Notes under the pieces: model-generated
The model's input: the letters and a program-made list of their open reading frames with translations, nothing else
What the model was told of the DNA's origin: nothing
Databases searched by the model: none
Assembly (NCBI RefSeq): GCF_000188155.2
Contig: NZ_KE124770.1
Span: 1-64,000, forward strand
Reading direction: 5' to 3'
Length of the DNA stretch: 64,000 nt
DNA from: Methylocystis sp. ATCC 49242
GTDB lineage: Bacteria > Pseudomonadota > Alphaproteobacteria > Rhizobiales > Beijerinckiaceae
Made by a program: the position numbers and the translations under genes
Part shown: positions 8,754-17,819 of the stretch, one piece after another
Layout: the number at the start of each line of letters is the position of its first letter
Numbering within the stretch: the stretch's first letter is position 1

Positions 8754-9726
8754 ACGAAACAATACAAGCGCAGGCCGGACGAGCGATGCGTCAATGCCAA
8801 ATTCTGCAATAGCGATCGAAGTCGACGGACTCACCAAATCCTTCGGTTCCAGAAAGGTGGTGGATAATCTCAATCTGCGCATTACGCGCGGCCGCATACA
8901 CGGATTTCTCGGACCGAATGGCAGCGGAAAAACGACGACTATTCGAATGTTGTGTGGTCTATTGACGCCTGATTCCGGGCGAGGCTCATGCCTTGGCTAC
9001 GACATCCGCACGCAACAGGCTGAGATCAAGCGTCGGGTTGGTTACATGACGCAAAACTTTTCACTCTATCGCGACCTGACCGTGCGGGAGAATTTGGAAT
9101 TTCTTGCCCGGGTGTATGGGCTCAGAAACCCCCGCATTCTGGCGAATGACGCGCTCGCGCGGCTCGGACTTGCATCGCGCGCGGATCAGCTCGCAGGCGA
9201 TCTTTCGGGCGGATGGAAACAACGACTTGCGCTTGGCGCCTGCATCTTGCCGAATCCGTCACTCTTGCTGCTCGATGAACCCACGGCGGGCGTCGATCCG
9301 AAGGCGCGACGGGATTTCTGGGACGAAATTCATCGTCTCGCAGCAGGTGGGCTGACGGTGCTTGTCTCAACTCATTATATGGACGAGGCAGAGCGCTGTC
9401 ACGAAATCGCATACATCTCCGGCGGTCATCTGCTTGCCAATGGCACGAGCGATGAAATCATCGGAGGTTCTGGCCTCGTGACCTATGTCGTTACCGGCCC
9501 GGAACTCGATAGTCTTGCTGAAAGGCTCAGAAACGCGAAAGGCGTCGAGATGGTCACGCGCTTTGGCGTCGCTCTTCACGTTTGCGGGCGCGATCTGCAA
9601 GATCTGGAAAAGCTTGCGAAAGACAGTGATGAAAAATCAGGACAAAAATGGATCCGCGAGCAGCCCTCTCTCGAAGACGTCTTCATTCATCTGATGAACG
9701 ATAAGGAAGGGCGCAAGTGCAACTGA
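8725..9726 (+). CDS. ABC transporter ATP-binding protein (ABC-2 exporter type)
   Basis: This is a cytoplasmic ATPase that powers the adjacent permease. Walker A is GPNGSGKTT, the signature is LSGGWKQR, Walker B is LLLLDEPTAGVDP, and the switch His lies in STHYMDEAERC. A C-terminal extension of about 90 residues (SLEDVFIHLM) matches DrrA/YbhF-type ATPases. There is one nucleotide-binding domain, unlike E. coli YbhF with two. The start is uncertain: ATG 8725 overlaps the adaptor gene, while ATG 8794 (MPNSAIAIEVDGL) gives a more typical N-terminus. The gene overlaps the downstream permease by about 10 bases. Confidence 0.9.
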   Translation: MDDALLPADERNNTSAGRTSDASMPNSAIAIEVDGLTKSFGSRKVVDNLNLRITRGRIHGFLGPNGSGKTTTIRMLCGLLTPDSGRGSCLGYDIRTQQAEIKRRVGYMTQNFSLYRDLTVRENLEFLARVYGLRNPRILANDALARLGLASRADQLAGDLSGGWKQRLALGACILPNPSLLLLDEPTAGVDPKARRDFWDEIHRLAAGGLTVLVSTHYMDEAERCHEIAYISGGHLLANGTSDEIIGGSGLVTYVVTGPELDSLAERLRNAKGVEMVTRFGVALHVCGRDLQDLEKLAKDSDEKSGQKWIREQPSLEDVFIHLMNDKEGRKCN

Positions 9727-10904
9727 TGCGAACTCGCTCTCAGGCACACCCCAGCCTTGAACGAAGTAGCTTAAGCGCCCTAGCGCCTCAAGGAATATGG
9801 GCCGTATTCATCAAGGAGTTTATACAGCTTCGTCGAGACGTGCCAACCTTTGTTTCGATCATCGCGATTCCGCTGATCGAACTGCTTCTCTTTGGTTACG
9901 CGATCAACACTGATCCAAAGCATCTGCCAACCGTGCTGCTTATCCAGGACGAAGGTCCTTTCGCTCGTTCGCTTGTATCGTCAATCGTCGGAACAGATTA
10001 TTTTTCGGTGAAGGCAAAAGCGACGACTGAAAAGGAGGCGGAGATGATGCTGCTATCAAATAGCGCCTTGTTTGTTCTCCAGATACCAGCAGACTTTTCG
10101 AAGCGTCTGATGAGAGGCGAAAAGCCAGCCTTGCTCCTCGACGCGGACGCGACCGACGCGACGTCCACAGCAGGGGCGATCGCCGCCGCTTCTGGAGCCG
10201 TGGCGGCCGCGCTCGATCGGGAAATGAAGGGTCCGCTCGCCTACTTGGCACAGAGTCCGCCACCGTTCGAGCTACGCGTGCATCATCGCTACAATCCCGC
10301 GAGCGATACGCGGCGCAATATCGTGCCAGGCATGATCGGAACGATCCTCACAATGACCATGCTGATTTATACAGCGCTCTCCGTAACGCGCGAGGTAGAG
10401 CGCGGAAATATGGAGGCGCTTCTTGCAACACCGCTGCGTCCGGTCGAAATCATGCTGGGGAAGATTTTGCCCTATGTCGTTGTTGGCGCCGTGCAGATGG
10501 TCACAATCCTGATCGTCGCTCATTTTCTTTTCGACGTTCCGATCGTTGGTTCGCTGATGGTGCTCACCACGCTGACGATGCTGTTCATCGTTGCCAATCT
10601 CGCTGTCGGCTATACATTTTCGACCATCGCTGAAACGCAGCTTCAGGCTGTGCAGATGACATTCCTGTTCTTCCTGCCTAACCTACTGCTGTCAGGTTTT
10701 CTGTTTCCCTTTTTCGGGATGCCGGGATGGGCGAGAGTGATTGGCGAATGTCTCCCGCTCACGCATTACACGCGGATTGTCCGCTCTGTCATGCTCAAGG
10801 GTTCGGGATTCATTGATCTTCTACCCGACACCGGAGCGCTCATGCTGTTCGCGCTGGTCGCGATGAGCATTGCCGCCGTAAGATTTCGACAGACGCTCGA
10901 CTAG
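9717..10904 (+). CDS. ABC-2 type transporter permease (YhhJ/YbhS/YbhR-like)
   Basis: This is the inner-membrane half of the exporter. An N-terminal membrane helix (FVSIIAIPLIELLLFGYAI) is followed by a periplasmic domain of about 150 residues. Five further helices include the ABC2_membrane core (NIVPGMIGTILTMTMLIYTA) and the conserved ERGNMEALLATPLRPVEIML. GTG 9717 is preceded by GGAAGGG at 9705-9711; ATG 9726 in the same frame overlaps the upstream stop. Only one permease gene is present, so the complex is probably a homodimer, unlike YbhR-YbhS. It is the last gene of the operon. Confidence 0.9.
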   Translation: MQLMRTRSQAHPSLERSSLSALAPQGIWAVFIKEFIQLRRDVPTFVSIIAIPLIELLLFGYAINTDPKHLPTVLLIQDEGPFARSLVSSIVGTDYFSVKAKATTEKEAEMMLLSNSALFVLQIPADFSKRLMRGEKPALLLDADATDATSTAGAIAAASGAVAAALDREMKGPLAYLAQSPPPFELRVHHRYNPASDTRRNIVPGMIGTILTMTMLIYTALSVTREVERGNMEALLATPLRPVEIMLGKILPYVVVGAVQMVTILIVAHFLFDVPIVGSLMVLTTLTMLFIVANLAVGYTFSTIAETQLQAVQMTFLFFLPNLLLSGFLFPFFGMPGWARVIGECLPLTHYTRIVRSVMLKGSGFIDLLPDTGALMLFALVAMSIAAVRFRQTLD

Positions 10905-11218
10905 CAAAGGAAGCCTTCGAATCGGCGCTGGCTCGGAATTGACGACCGTGGAGACTGCGTCACCTTCGACGACCCGAGTCCCGTCTCCGTCAAGCCGCAC
11001 TCGACGGCCATGCGCGCCGAACTCCCAACGGGGCGGAACAAGCTCCTTTCTCAGCGCTGGCGCACTTCAACGCGACGGGGAATGGATAATCGAAATCTTC
11101 CATGAATACGCCCTGCAGAACTGGCTGGAGCGCGCAGTGTCTATCCGTTCATCGGCAATCGGTGACTCAACCTCTCGCGCGTAGCTGCTGCGCGCCGCCG
11201 CGTCGGCAAAATCGCTTT
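10905..11218. other. Intergenic region between convergent exporter and topoisomerase genes
   Basis: I see no gene here. An open frame at 10939-11184 has no family resemblance and no clear ribosome site. No strong hairpin with a T-run was found. Confidence 0.35.
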
Positions 11219-12352
11219 TTACGGCAGGAACCGGCTCACATCCGACAGCTTGCGCGGCAAATATTCGTCGATGACATAGTTCAGCCCCCATTTGGCGAGC
11301 GCCTGCTGCTCCGCGCGAACGCCCATATCGAGCAGCTGCCTGATCGCGGCGGTCCATTGCGGATGCGCAATGATGAAAGGATCATTGCTCAATGCGTCCT
11401 TCGCGCGCTTCACATCGACCGGGGTCAGCGGATGCGTCGCGTCCTGAAGGCCGAAGTCGATGATGTCCTGCGGCGTGACGCCCAGAAATCTCGCGCGGGG
11501 CACGCAAAGGAACCGGTTGACATGGGCGGCGTTTCCCGAACCCGCCTTCAGCGTCCGATATATGTTGGTGAAGCCGTAAGGATCGCAATCGACGAAGCAA
11601 TAGACCGGCAGATCGTGTCTGTCGGACAGGAGGCGAATGAAGCGCCTTGTCGCGCGGGTCGGCACGCCTCCCATCTCGACGATGACGCATCGGGCGCTCT
11701 CCCAGAAACGGTGATTGTTGAGGCGCTGGAACATGCCGCCGGTTTCGATGGCGAGAATGAAGCGCGCATCCGTCCTGAAGCGCAAGTGTTCGGCGGACCG
11801 CGGTATGGTGTAAGCGCCGCTCCCGAGGTTGGCGCAATCGATCTCGATCGGCTCCCCCGTGACCGCGTTGCGATCGACGATAACGACCCGTCCCGCGACC
11901 GAGCCGCCGTGCGACTCGGGATAAAATCTGAGGTTCTCGCGCGACAGGCCATGGCGCGACGCGATCGCCTCGATGTCGTCCATGATGGCGTCGGACTCGG
12001 CCTGCTCGTCGAAACGGCAGTCGCCCCAGTTCTTGCTGATGTAATAGGCCTCGCGCTTGGTGGCGAAATCATTGCTCTCGACCATGGTCCGCGACGCCGC
12101 CATCAGTCGAAGCATCTGGGCGAAGGACCGCGCGGTGTTGACCGTCAGAGTGCGGACGCGCTCGATCCTGCCGAGTTCGAGATAGCCGGCCGCTTCGTCA
12201 TAGGTCACATTCTCCAGCCCGCGCGCCGGCGTCCTGATGTTCGGCAGGCTGCCGCTCGCGATGGCGTCGCGAACCTTGTTGGCGATCGACTCGATCAGCG
12301 CGATCGTCCGCCTGTCCTCATCGCCGCCGGAGGCGTTGGCGCCCTTTTTCAT
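11219..12352 (-). CDS. top6A: DNA topoisomerase VI subunit A (Spo11-type)
   Basis: This is the DNA-cleaving subunit of a type IIB topoisomerase. The 377-residue protein has the 5Y-CAP winged-helix domain with the catalytic tyrosine in KREAYYISKNWG (about 105-116). The Toprim metal site follows, with the acidic residue in LAIETGGMFQRL and the pair in FVDCDPYGF. Length matches archaeal Top6A. Its start overlaps the end of the B-subunit gene by 4 bases, so the two subunits are coupled. The A2B2 enzyme relaxes and decatenates DNA using ATP. Topo VI is mainly archaeal and plant, so its presence beside an alphaproteobacterial repABC is notable. Confidence 0.93.
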   Translation of the reverse strand: MKKGANASGGDEDRRTIALIESIANKVRDAIASGSLPNIRTPARGLENVTYDEAAGYLELGRIERVRTLTVNTARSFAQMLRLMAASRTMVESNDFATKREAYYISKNWGDCRFDEQAESDAIMDDIEAIASRHGLSRENLRFYPESHGGSVAGRVVIVDRNAVTGEPIEIDCANLGSGAYTIPRSAEHLRFRTDARFILAIETGGMFQRLNNHRFWESARCVIVEMGGVPTRATRRFIRLLSDRHDLPVYCFVDCDPYGFTNIYRTLKAGSGNAAHVNRFLCVPRARFLGVTPQDIIDFGLQDATHPLTPVDVKRAKDALSNDPFIIAHPQWTAAIRQLLDMGVRAEQQALAKWGLNYVIDEYLPRKLSDVSRFLP

Positions 12353-14019
12353 GAAGCTGACCTTTTCCCGGCTCGGCTCGAATGCAGCACGTCGTCGAGC
12401 TTCGTCACCGTCGCGTCCCGCTCGTCGTCGCTGAGCGCGAGGATTTCCTGAAGGGCGAGACCGATATGGGGAAGGTATTTCTCGATATAGGACCGCCGCT
12501 CATACTCGTGCTGCAAGCTGGATTCGCGCTGCAGATAATGCGACAGCCGCCGCGCGCATTGCTGCAGCCCGAGTTTGATCTCCCTGACCAGCTCGGGATA
12601 AGGCTCGATGGCCTCCTTGGCCTCCGACGTATAGGGAACCCAGACCGACGCGACATGAACGACGATCGCCATCGGCGCGATGGGCAAGGCGCCCCTCGAC
12701 TGATGCAGGCCGTAGGCGCGCCAGTTGGTCTGCAGCACAGATTTCGTGATCGCGCAGCTCGCCTGCTGATAAAGCAGCGGGACGCGGTTCGCAAAGCGCA
12801 GGAGGCGAACGGGTTCATCCTTCCTCGCGATCAGATGTCGCGTCGCGTCGGGACGTTCCTGCTTCTTCCTGCGCATGTGGCCGAGCGCGTCCACTTCGAT
12901 TTCAGACTCGCCGGGACGGGCGAAGGCGATGCCCACTTCCACCTGAAAGGGATTGCCGCGATAGGTCGCCGGGGGGCGTGTGGCGACCGTGTAGAAATCC
13001 GCGGGCAACTCCTTGCGCAGCCCTTCGAGAAGCCGAGCCTCGCCGATCGGAACAATGCAGTCAGTCCGCGGCGCCCGAACGCGCGTCTTCTGAAGAGCGC
13101 GATGCAGGGCGCTCGCCTGGGCGTGCGCGATATGCGCCGGATAGGAACGATCGCTCAAGGGTTTGCCGGCCCGACTGATGATCTCGAGCGCCGTCTTCGC
13201 GCCCACGCATGAGAATTCGTCGACGAGGAAGCGCAGCAGCGAACGGCTTTTCGTGACGTTCAGCATCTGGATCAGCCGCCCGAGCTCCATGCCGCTCGGA
13301 TGCGGCCTGATTTCCTTCGGCCGCGGTGGAAGCGTTTCCGACGAACGGGCGAAGACGAGCTCCCTGCCCCGCGGGCCTCGGTAAGCGATCGACACATGCG
13401 GATTGGCGATGGCGGTTTGCTTCAGATAGACCTCGACCGAATGCGGCCCCGCCTGGTCGACGCCCTCGATCTCCATCTCGACCCGCGTGCCGTGCGGGCT
13501 GTCCCACTCGATCCGTTTCTTCCTGTGAATGTCCGGGCGGTTGTTGGCCGTATCGATCGACACGTAAAGCTCGGAAGCGAGCGCGTCGCCCTCCGTGCGG
13601 CTGATGACATGCAGCGGTTTGCCAACCGTGAGCTGGCCATACATTCCCGCCGCGGAAATCCCCATGCCCTGCTGGCCGCGGGACTGGGCGAGCTTGTGAA
13701 ATTTCGAGCCGTAGAGAAGCTTGCCGAAGATGCGCGCGATCTGACTTTCGACGATCCCGGGGCCGTTATCCTCCACGACGATCCGCGATTTCTCGAAACG
13801 GCCCCGCACCTCGACCGTGATGTCCGGCAAGACCCCTGCTTCCTCGCAGGCGTCGAGGGCGTTGTCGACCGCCTCCTTGACCGCCGTGACCAGCGCCTTC
13901 GCGGGCGTGTCGAAGCCGAGCAGGTGGCGGTTCTTGAGAAAGAACTCCGAAACGGAGATCTCCCGCTGCCTGCCCGCCATTTCCAGGGCGGTCGGCGCCT
14001 TTGCTTGTCGATCAGACAT
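12349..14019 (-). CDS. top6B: DNA topoisomerase VI subunit B (GHKL ATPase)
   Basis: This is the ATPase subunit, which dimerises on ATP binding and drives strand passage. The Bergerat fold is clear: EAVDNALDACEEAGVLPDI holds the Mg-binding Asn, VEDNGPGI is the second motif, and GKLLYGSKFHKLAQSRGQQG is the ATP lid region of Top6B. A helix-two-turn-helix and a transducer domain with an IAFARPG-type strand follow. At 556 residues it is near crenarchaeal length and shorter than forms with a C-terminal Ig-like domain. It precedes top6A with a 4-base overlap. A gap of 236 bases separates it from the upstream PARG-like gene. Confidence 0.93.
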   Translation of the reverse strand: MSDRQAKAPTALEMAGRQREISVSEFFLKNRHLLGFDTPAKALVTAVKEAVDNALDACEEAGVLPDITVEVRGRFEKSRIVVEDNGPGIVESQIARIFGKLLYGSKFHKLAQSRGQQGMGISAAGMYGQLTVGKPLHVISRTEGDALASELYVSIDTANNRPDIHRKKRIEWDSPHGTRVEMEIEGVDQAGPHSVEVYLKQTAIANPHVSIAYRGPRGRELVFARSSETLPPRPKEIRPHPSGMELGRLIQMLNVTKSRSLLRFLVDEFSCVGAKTALEIISRAGKPLSDRSYPAHIAHAQASALHRALQKTRVRAPRTDCIVPIGEARLLEGLRKELPADFYTVATRPPATYRGNPFQVEVGIAFARPGESEIEVDALGHMRRKKQERPDATRHLIARKDEPVRLLRFANRVPLLYQQASCAITKSVLQTNWRAYGLHQSRGALPIAPMAIVVHVASVWVPYTSEAKEAIEPYPELVREIKLGLQQCARRLSHYLQRESSLQHEYERRSYIEKYLPHIGLALQEILALSDDERDATVTKLDDVLHSSRAGKRSAS

Positions 14020-14255
14020 CGGTCCACGCGAATTGGCGCCTGTGGCGGATCCGCTTGCGATCTCCCGATAGCCGCTTCAGAACCGCCACAACGTCGCCAA
14101 GGGTCCAAAGCTCGACGGCAGGGTCGAGACAGACGGCGCAACTCCGTCCGCACACGAGCGTAGCGAGGCGCTCGGCAATGTAAAGAGCTCGAAAAGGCTT
14201 GTCCCCGTGATGAAAGTCGCGCCCGGAACGAAGTCGCGGAAAGGTCTCGCACAGC

Positions 14256-15467
14256 CTAAACGCAAAACGCGTCCTCGACCTTGCGCCCCCAGTATCTCCA
14301 TGCGACATCGATCAAACCATTGACCGTCTTGTTTGGTTGGAGGTTGAAGTTAGCGCAGATAGTTGAAAATGCAGCGGAGGCGCGGGTGAACTCGGCGGCG
14401 CTGTAATCCCAATATTTCAGCTTGAGCCTTGGAGAGACCTGCTTGGCGGCGAGGCGCTGCAAAACATAGACAACCTCGGGATTATTGCCAAAGGCGCCAC
14501 AGCCGATCTTGCCCGTGTTGACCGTAATGATTCCCTTGTAAGCAGGATAAGCCTTTGCTGTGGCGTCGACCGACAGAGCGAAAGCCGCGAAAAATGTGTT
14601 GAACAGATCCCGCAGCGTAGCCTTGACGAAGGGCGTCGTGTCACGCCGGTAAAATATGTAGCAGGACGCGCCCACTTTTCTTGGGATTGTTAAATCTGGA
14701 GCGGCCGCAGCCAGCATATTGAATCTTTGCGCCGCCGGCAGTCGTTTGACGGCGCTCACGATTTCCATCTTGGTCGCGGTCTCGAAACGCTTTCCGTAAA
14801 TGCTGCGGTCGATTTGCAGCACCCGGTTCGCGCCCAGGATCGTGACCGGCGTCGGACTCCCTTGCAGGATGCCGGCGCCGGTCGCAGGGTTGCGCGTATG
14901 GATCACCGCCTTGTGGTTCGCGTCGAGAATTGCTGCGGCGTTCGCAAGATCGGGGGTTTCGCAGAACATGACCTCCTCCTGCACGAAGCCGCGGCCGAAG
15001 ACTCCGCCGCCCAGATAGGGATTTGCAAAATCCACCCAGAACGTCACATTGGCGCCGTCCGGCTTGTAGTCGTAGTAATCGGGGCTGTAACCGATTCCCG
15101 AGATGGAGAAATTCTTGTAAGCTTGCCCGAAATAGGCAGGGTTTATGGGTGGCGGATTCGGCAGGCCGCGAACCATATTTGCGGCTATCGGAACCGGCTT
15201 GATCGCGGAAAAATGTTTCAGCGCTTCCGAAAGGATGAACGCTTTTTTCCAATAGATGAAACCAGGGTCTTTGCCGGTCTGCGCGCGGCGCCAAAGATAA
15301 TCGATCTCACGCCGCAGATAGGTTGGAAAGTTCAATGGTGGGAGAACCTGGGCGAGCGCGATTTCGCTTTGCGTCGACAGGATGCTGTCGCTGACGGCCT
15401 GCCCCTGTGACGCGGAGGCGGTGGACAACATCGTCGAAACACCTGCAAGCAGGTCGCGGCGCGTCAC
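14256..15467 (-). CDS. Poly(ADP-ribose) glycohydrolase-like protein with Tat-type signal
   Basis: The catalytic macrodomain signature of PARG enzymes is present: VDFANPYLGGGVFGRG then FVQEEVMF. Gly-Gly-Gly lies at about 153-155 and the catalytic Glu pair at about 164-165, followed by a late KIGCGAFGNNPEVV block as in microbial PARG-type proteins. I chose GTG 15467, preceded by AGGAA at about 8 bases. The N-terminus then reads VTRRDLLAGVSTMLSTASAS, a twin-arginine-like signal, implying periplasmic export of a folded protein. A longer frame starts at 15665 but lacks sense. Substrate (ADP-ribosylated protein, nucleic acid or other) is unknown. It lies on the same strand just ahead of top6B. Confidence 0.72.
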   Translation of the reverse strand: MTRRDLLAGVSTMLSTASASQGQAVSDSILSTQSEIALAQVLPPLNFPTYLRREIDYLWRRAQTGKDPGFIYWKKAFILSEALKHFSAIKPVPIAANMVRGLPNPPPINPAYFGQAYKNFSISGIGYSPDYYDYKPDGANVTFWVDFANPYLGGGVFGRGFVQEEVMFCETPDLANAAAILDANHKAVIHTRNPATGAGILQGSPTPVTILGANRVLQIDRSIYGKRFETATKMEIVSAVKRLPAAQRFNMLAAAAPDLTIPRKVGASCYIFYRRDTTPFVKATLRDLFNTFFAAFALSVDATAKAYPAYKGIITVNTGKIGCGAFGNNPEVVYVLQRLAAKQVSPRLKLKYWDYSAAEFTRASAAFSTICANFNLQPNKTVNGLIDVAWRYWGRKVEDAFCV

Positions 15468-15790
15468 GGCGCATTTCCTGTCTACAATTAGCGAAGGTGT
15501 TGTTTGTGAGTGTTCGACAACTTTTGTGAGCAATTTCACGCCTCCGCCCCCCAAACAGCCCTTCGCCGGCAGGACGCTCTGCGAAAAACGGGCGGCCAAT
15601 TCAACGTATAATGTAACTCTTTTCATGTAACGCCATTGCGGCCAAATGACACGTATCCCGATCATTGGATGTTTGGTCGCCTGTCCAGCGATCTTTCGCC
15701 GGAGCGAGGAACAGGACGCCGATCCAGAATAAGGCGGAGCTTCAGGAGATCAACGCGGAACCCGACAGGCGGGGCGCACGCTTTTCCCGC
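15468..15790. other. Intergenic region upstream of the PARG-like gene
   Basis: This holds the putative promoter of the PARG-like gene (minus strand) and the 3' end of the HTH gene region. An upstream in-frame extension of the PARG-like gene covers part of it but looks non-coding. No RNA gene or repeat was recognised. Confidence 0.35.
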
Positions 15791-16933
15791 TCACATCACC
15801 GCCCAGGCGCGATAGCGTCGGCGGCCGGTGAGTTCGCGCAGGTTGGGGGAGAGTTCGTCGATCATCGTCGTCGCCGCCTGTTGCGAGACGCCGAGCTCCT
15901 TTGCGGCGAGCGGGACGCTGACGACCGGCAGGCGCAGACACAGATCGACGAGGCGCGGCAGTTTCGAATTGCCTCTCCTGCCCGCGCATCTTCGCAGCAG
16001 CAATTGGCGCGCGAGCGTCAGCCGGTCGATTTCCTTCAGCCCCGTCGCCGCCATGGTCTCGACCGCCTGCGCGAAGCCGACGAGCCGCGTCGCGAGATCG
16101 TGATGGCGCGAGCGGCGATATTTCACATGTCGAAATCCCGCATGCAGCGAAGCGAGATGATGGCGCGTCTTGCCGCGCGCCCGCAGCAGGGCGGCGGCGA
16201 GCAGCGGGCCGAGCCAGGACTGACGCCGCAGCGGCTCGAGCGTCTCCCAGCCTTCATAGGCGAGAGCGGCGGCGAGCAGAGGCGGCAGTGTTTCGATTTC
16301 CTTCAGCGCCGCGCGCCATTCGTCGAGCCTGCCCTCCTCGTCCCAGTCCTCGTCATAGACGAGGCCGGAGTCGTCGCGCTTGAGCGGAATCGCCCTTACA
16401 TCGCTCGCTGCGGCCGAGCTTCGCGCCAGCAGCGCGTCGATCTCGGCGAATTCGCCGGCCAATGGCGCGGCGTCGTCATCGGAGTCATGGAAGTCGCCGC
16501 CCTCGTCATCGTCGTCATATTCATTTCCGTCGTTCGTTTTGACGGCGCCGTCATCGACCGTTCGCGCGCCGCGCAGCGCGGCCAGTCCCGCGGCCGTCAG
16601 CGCCCATCCCGGCGGCTGACCGGCGATGCGACGGCGCGTCAGCAGCGCCGCATTGGCGCGGACCAGCTCATGCGTCGGCGCGCGCGCGTCCATGCCGGCG
16701 TCATGCAGCACGAGATCCTCGATCTGCACGAAATCGCCCTGCCGCCACAGCGCGGCGCAGGCGTCGTGGAAGTCGGCGCGGACGATGAAGGCTTCCGCCA
16801 CGGGGCTGGACCGCAATCGCTCGTCGAGCCGCGCCAGCACATCGGACGCGGCCTCGAACGGCCCCTGCAGACGGGCGGGAGGGAGCAGGCGCTCGATCTC
16901 GGAGTCTGCTGGAAATCTGTGCCTTGCAATCAT
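15791..16933 (-). CDS. RHE_PE00001-type HTH protein (DUF1612/HTH_13)
   Basis: A 380-residue protein of a family common on rhizobial plasmids. The N-terminal half resembles DUF1612 (ARLDERLRSSPVAEAFIVRADF, APTHELVRANAALLTRR). A very acidic linker (about 130-160, DGNEYDDDDEGG) follows. The C-terminus carries a helix-turn-helix (VPLAAKELGVSQQAATTMI) and ends RELTGRRRYRAWAVM. The family has no proven function; the HTH suggests DNA binding, perhaps plasmid maintenance or regulation. ATG 16933 is the natural start. Its presence supports a rhizobial-type extrachromosomal replicon. Confidence 0.75.
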   Translation of the reverse strand: MIARHRFPADSEIERLLPPARLQGPFEAASDVLARLDERLRSSPVAEAFIVRADFHDACAALWRQGDFVQIEDLVLHDAGMDARAPTHELVRANAALLTRRRIAGQPPGWALTAAGLAALRGARTVDDGAVKTNDGNEYDDDDEGGDFHDSDDDAAPLAGEFAEIDALLARSSAAASDVRAIPLKRDDSGLVYDEDWDEEGRLDEWRAALKEIETLPPLLAAALAYEGWETLEPLRRQSWLGPLLAAALLRARGKTRHHLASLHAGFRHVKYRRSRHHDLATRLVGFAQAVETMAATGLKEIDRLTLARQLLLRRCAGRRGNSKLPRLVDLCLRLPVVSVPLAAKELGVSQQAATTMIDELSPNLRELTGRRRYRAWAVM

Positions 16934-17355
16934 TGAACCAAGCTAAACTACGATTCGCTTTATTCACAGGCCATTCCGTTTGACGCCCCTCCCCGGCAAG
17001 ACGCTCCGTTCGCCTTTCGGCCGCCGATCAGAAGGCTCCCGCGTCCCGCAACAGGGCCTCCCGCCCCTCGAAACGCCGAAAAACGGCCCTTTTCGCCGCC
17101 ATTCGGAGCCGGTCAGCAGCCGAAAGGCGCTTCCGGAGGCGCGTTCAAACGGTCGTTTTGTGGAGCTGGGTGAAACTGGAAATCGGCCATCGGCGGCTCA
17201 TTGATCGCCTCATGGCCCGCAAAGGCGGCGAAGCGCCCCGGCCTGAAAGCGAGAGTCCGCCGAGGATCGCTGACGGAGCAAGCCGCCTTTCGCCTTGTCT
17301 TGGCGCGCGTTCCAATGGAAAACCGCCCGCAATTTTCCTGAACGCGCGACGATGT
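16934..17355. other. Intergenic region carrying one copy of the 43-bp repeat
   Basis: I find no convincing gene. The open frame 16980-17204 is low-complexity with no good start. The 43-bp repeat copy at 17305-17347 lies here, and 17141-17152 matches the first 12 bases or so of the same repeat's arm (GCGTTCAAACGG), possibly a half-copy. Confidence 0.35.
17305..17347 (+). repeat. 43-bp palindromic repeat, copy 1
   Basis: The unit starts GCGCGTTC, has GGAAAACCGCC near its centre-left, and ends TTTTCCTGAACGCGC. The outer arms (GCGCGTTC/GAACGCGC) and inner arms (GGAAAA/TTTTCC) are inverted, so it can fold as a REP-like hairpin. The other copies are at 18058 and 40805 (the latter in opposite orientation). 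Confidence 0.75.
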
Positions 17356-17604
17356 TCAGCGCTCGCGGCTGTTTTCCCAGTCGCGCAGCCGGTTGGCGAG
17401 AAGATAGCCCTCCGCCTCGCCGCTTTCGGCCAGGAATTCCTTTGCCGCCTCCTCGAGGGCCGAAATATTCTCGGGTTTGTATTTCTTCTTGTCGGGATTG
17501 AGTTCGGCGTTCGTCACGATGACGAGGATGCGTTTCGTCTCGCCATTGCCGAGTTTCGCCGTCCAGACCTTGGCGCCGCGCGCCATCGGATGTGTAAAAT
17601 CCAT
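17356..17604 (-). CDS. Small hypothetical cytoplasmic protein
   Basis: An 82-residue product starting MDFTHPMARGAKVWTAKLG. GGGAG lies about 9 bases ahead of ATG 17604. The sequence is mixed beta/alpha with an acidic, Lys-rich C-terminal helix (ISALEEAAKEFLAESGEAEG) and a basic end (DWENSRER). I recognise no domain. An upstream in-frame extension to 17682 is possible but has no start support. It stands alone on its strand in the backbone region among other very small genes. Confidence 0.5.
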   Translation of the reverse strand: MDFTHPMARGAKVWTAKLGNGETKRILVIVTNAELNPDKKKYKPENISALEEAAKEFLAESGEAEGYLLANRLRDWENSRER

Positions 17605-17819
17605 CGAAAAAGCTCCCAGCGGCGCCAGCCGCCGCGGCCGCGCCCCGGCGGCATGTGAAGGGCAAGAGACTGTCACATTCAACCGCCGCGGCTGCGACGG
17701 AGCGGGGTCCGGCCGCGCGAGCGCAGGCTAAACTGCTGGAATTTAATGATTATCTGCAGTTGCGCGCGGAGCGGCGCGCGCCATGTCTTCATTACAGCCA
17801 GTCTTACTGGGGGAATGAA

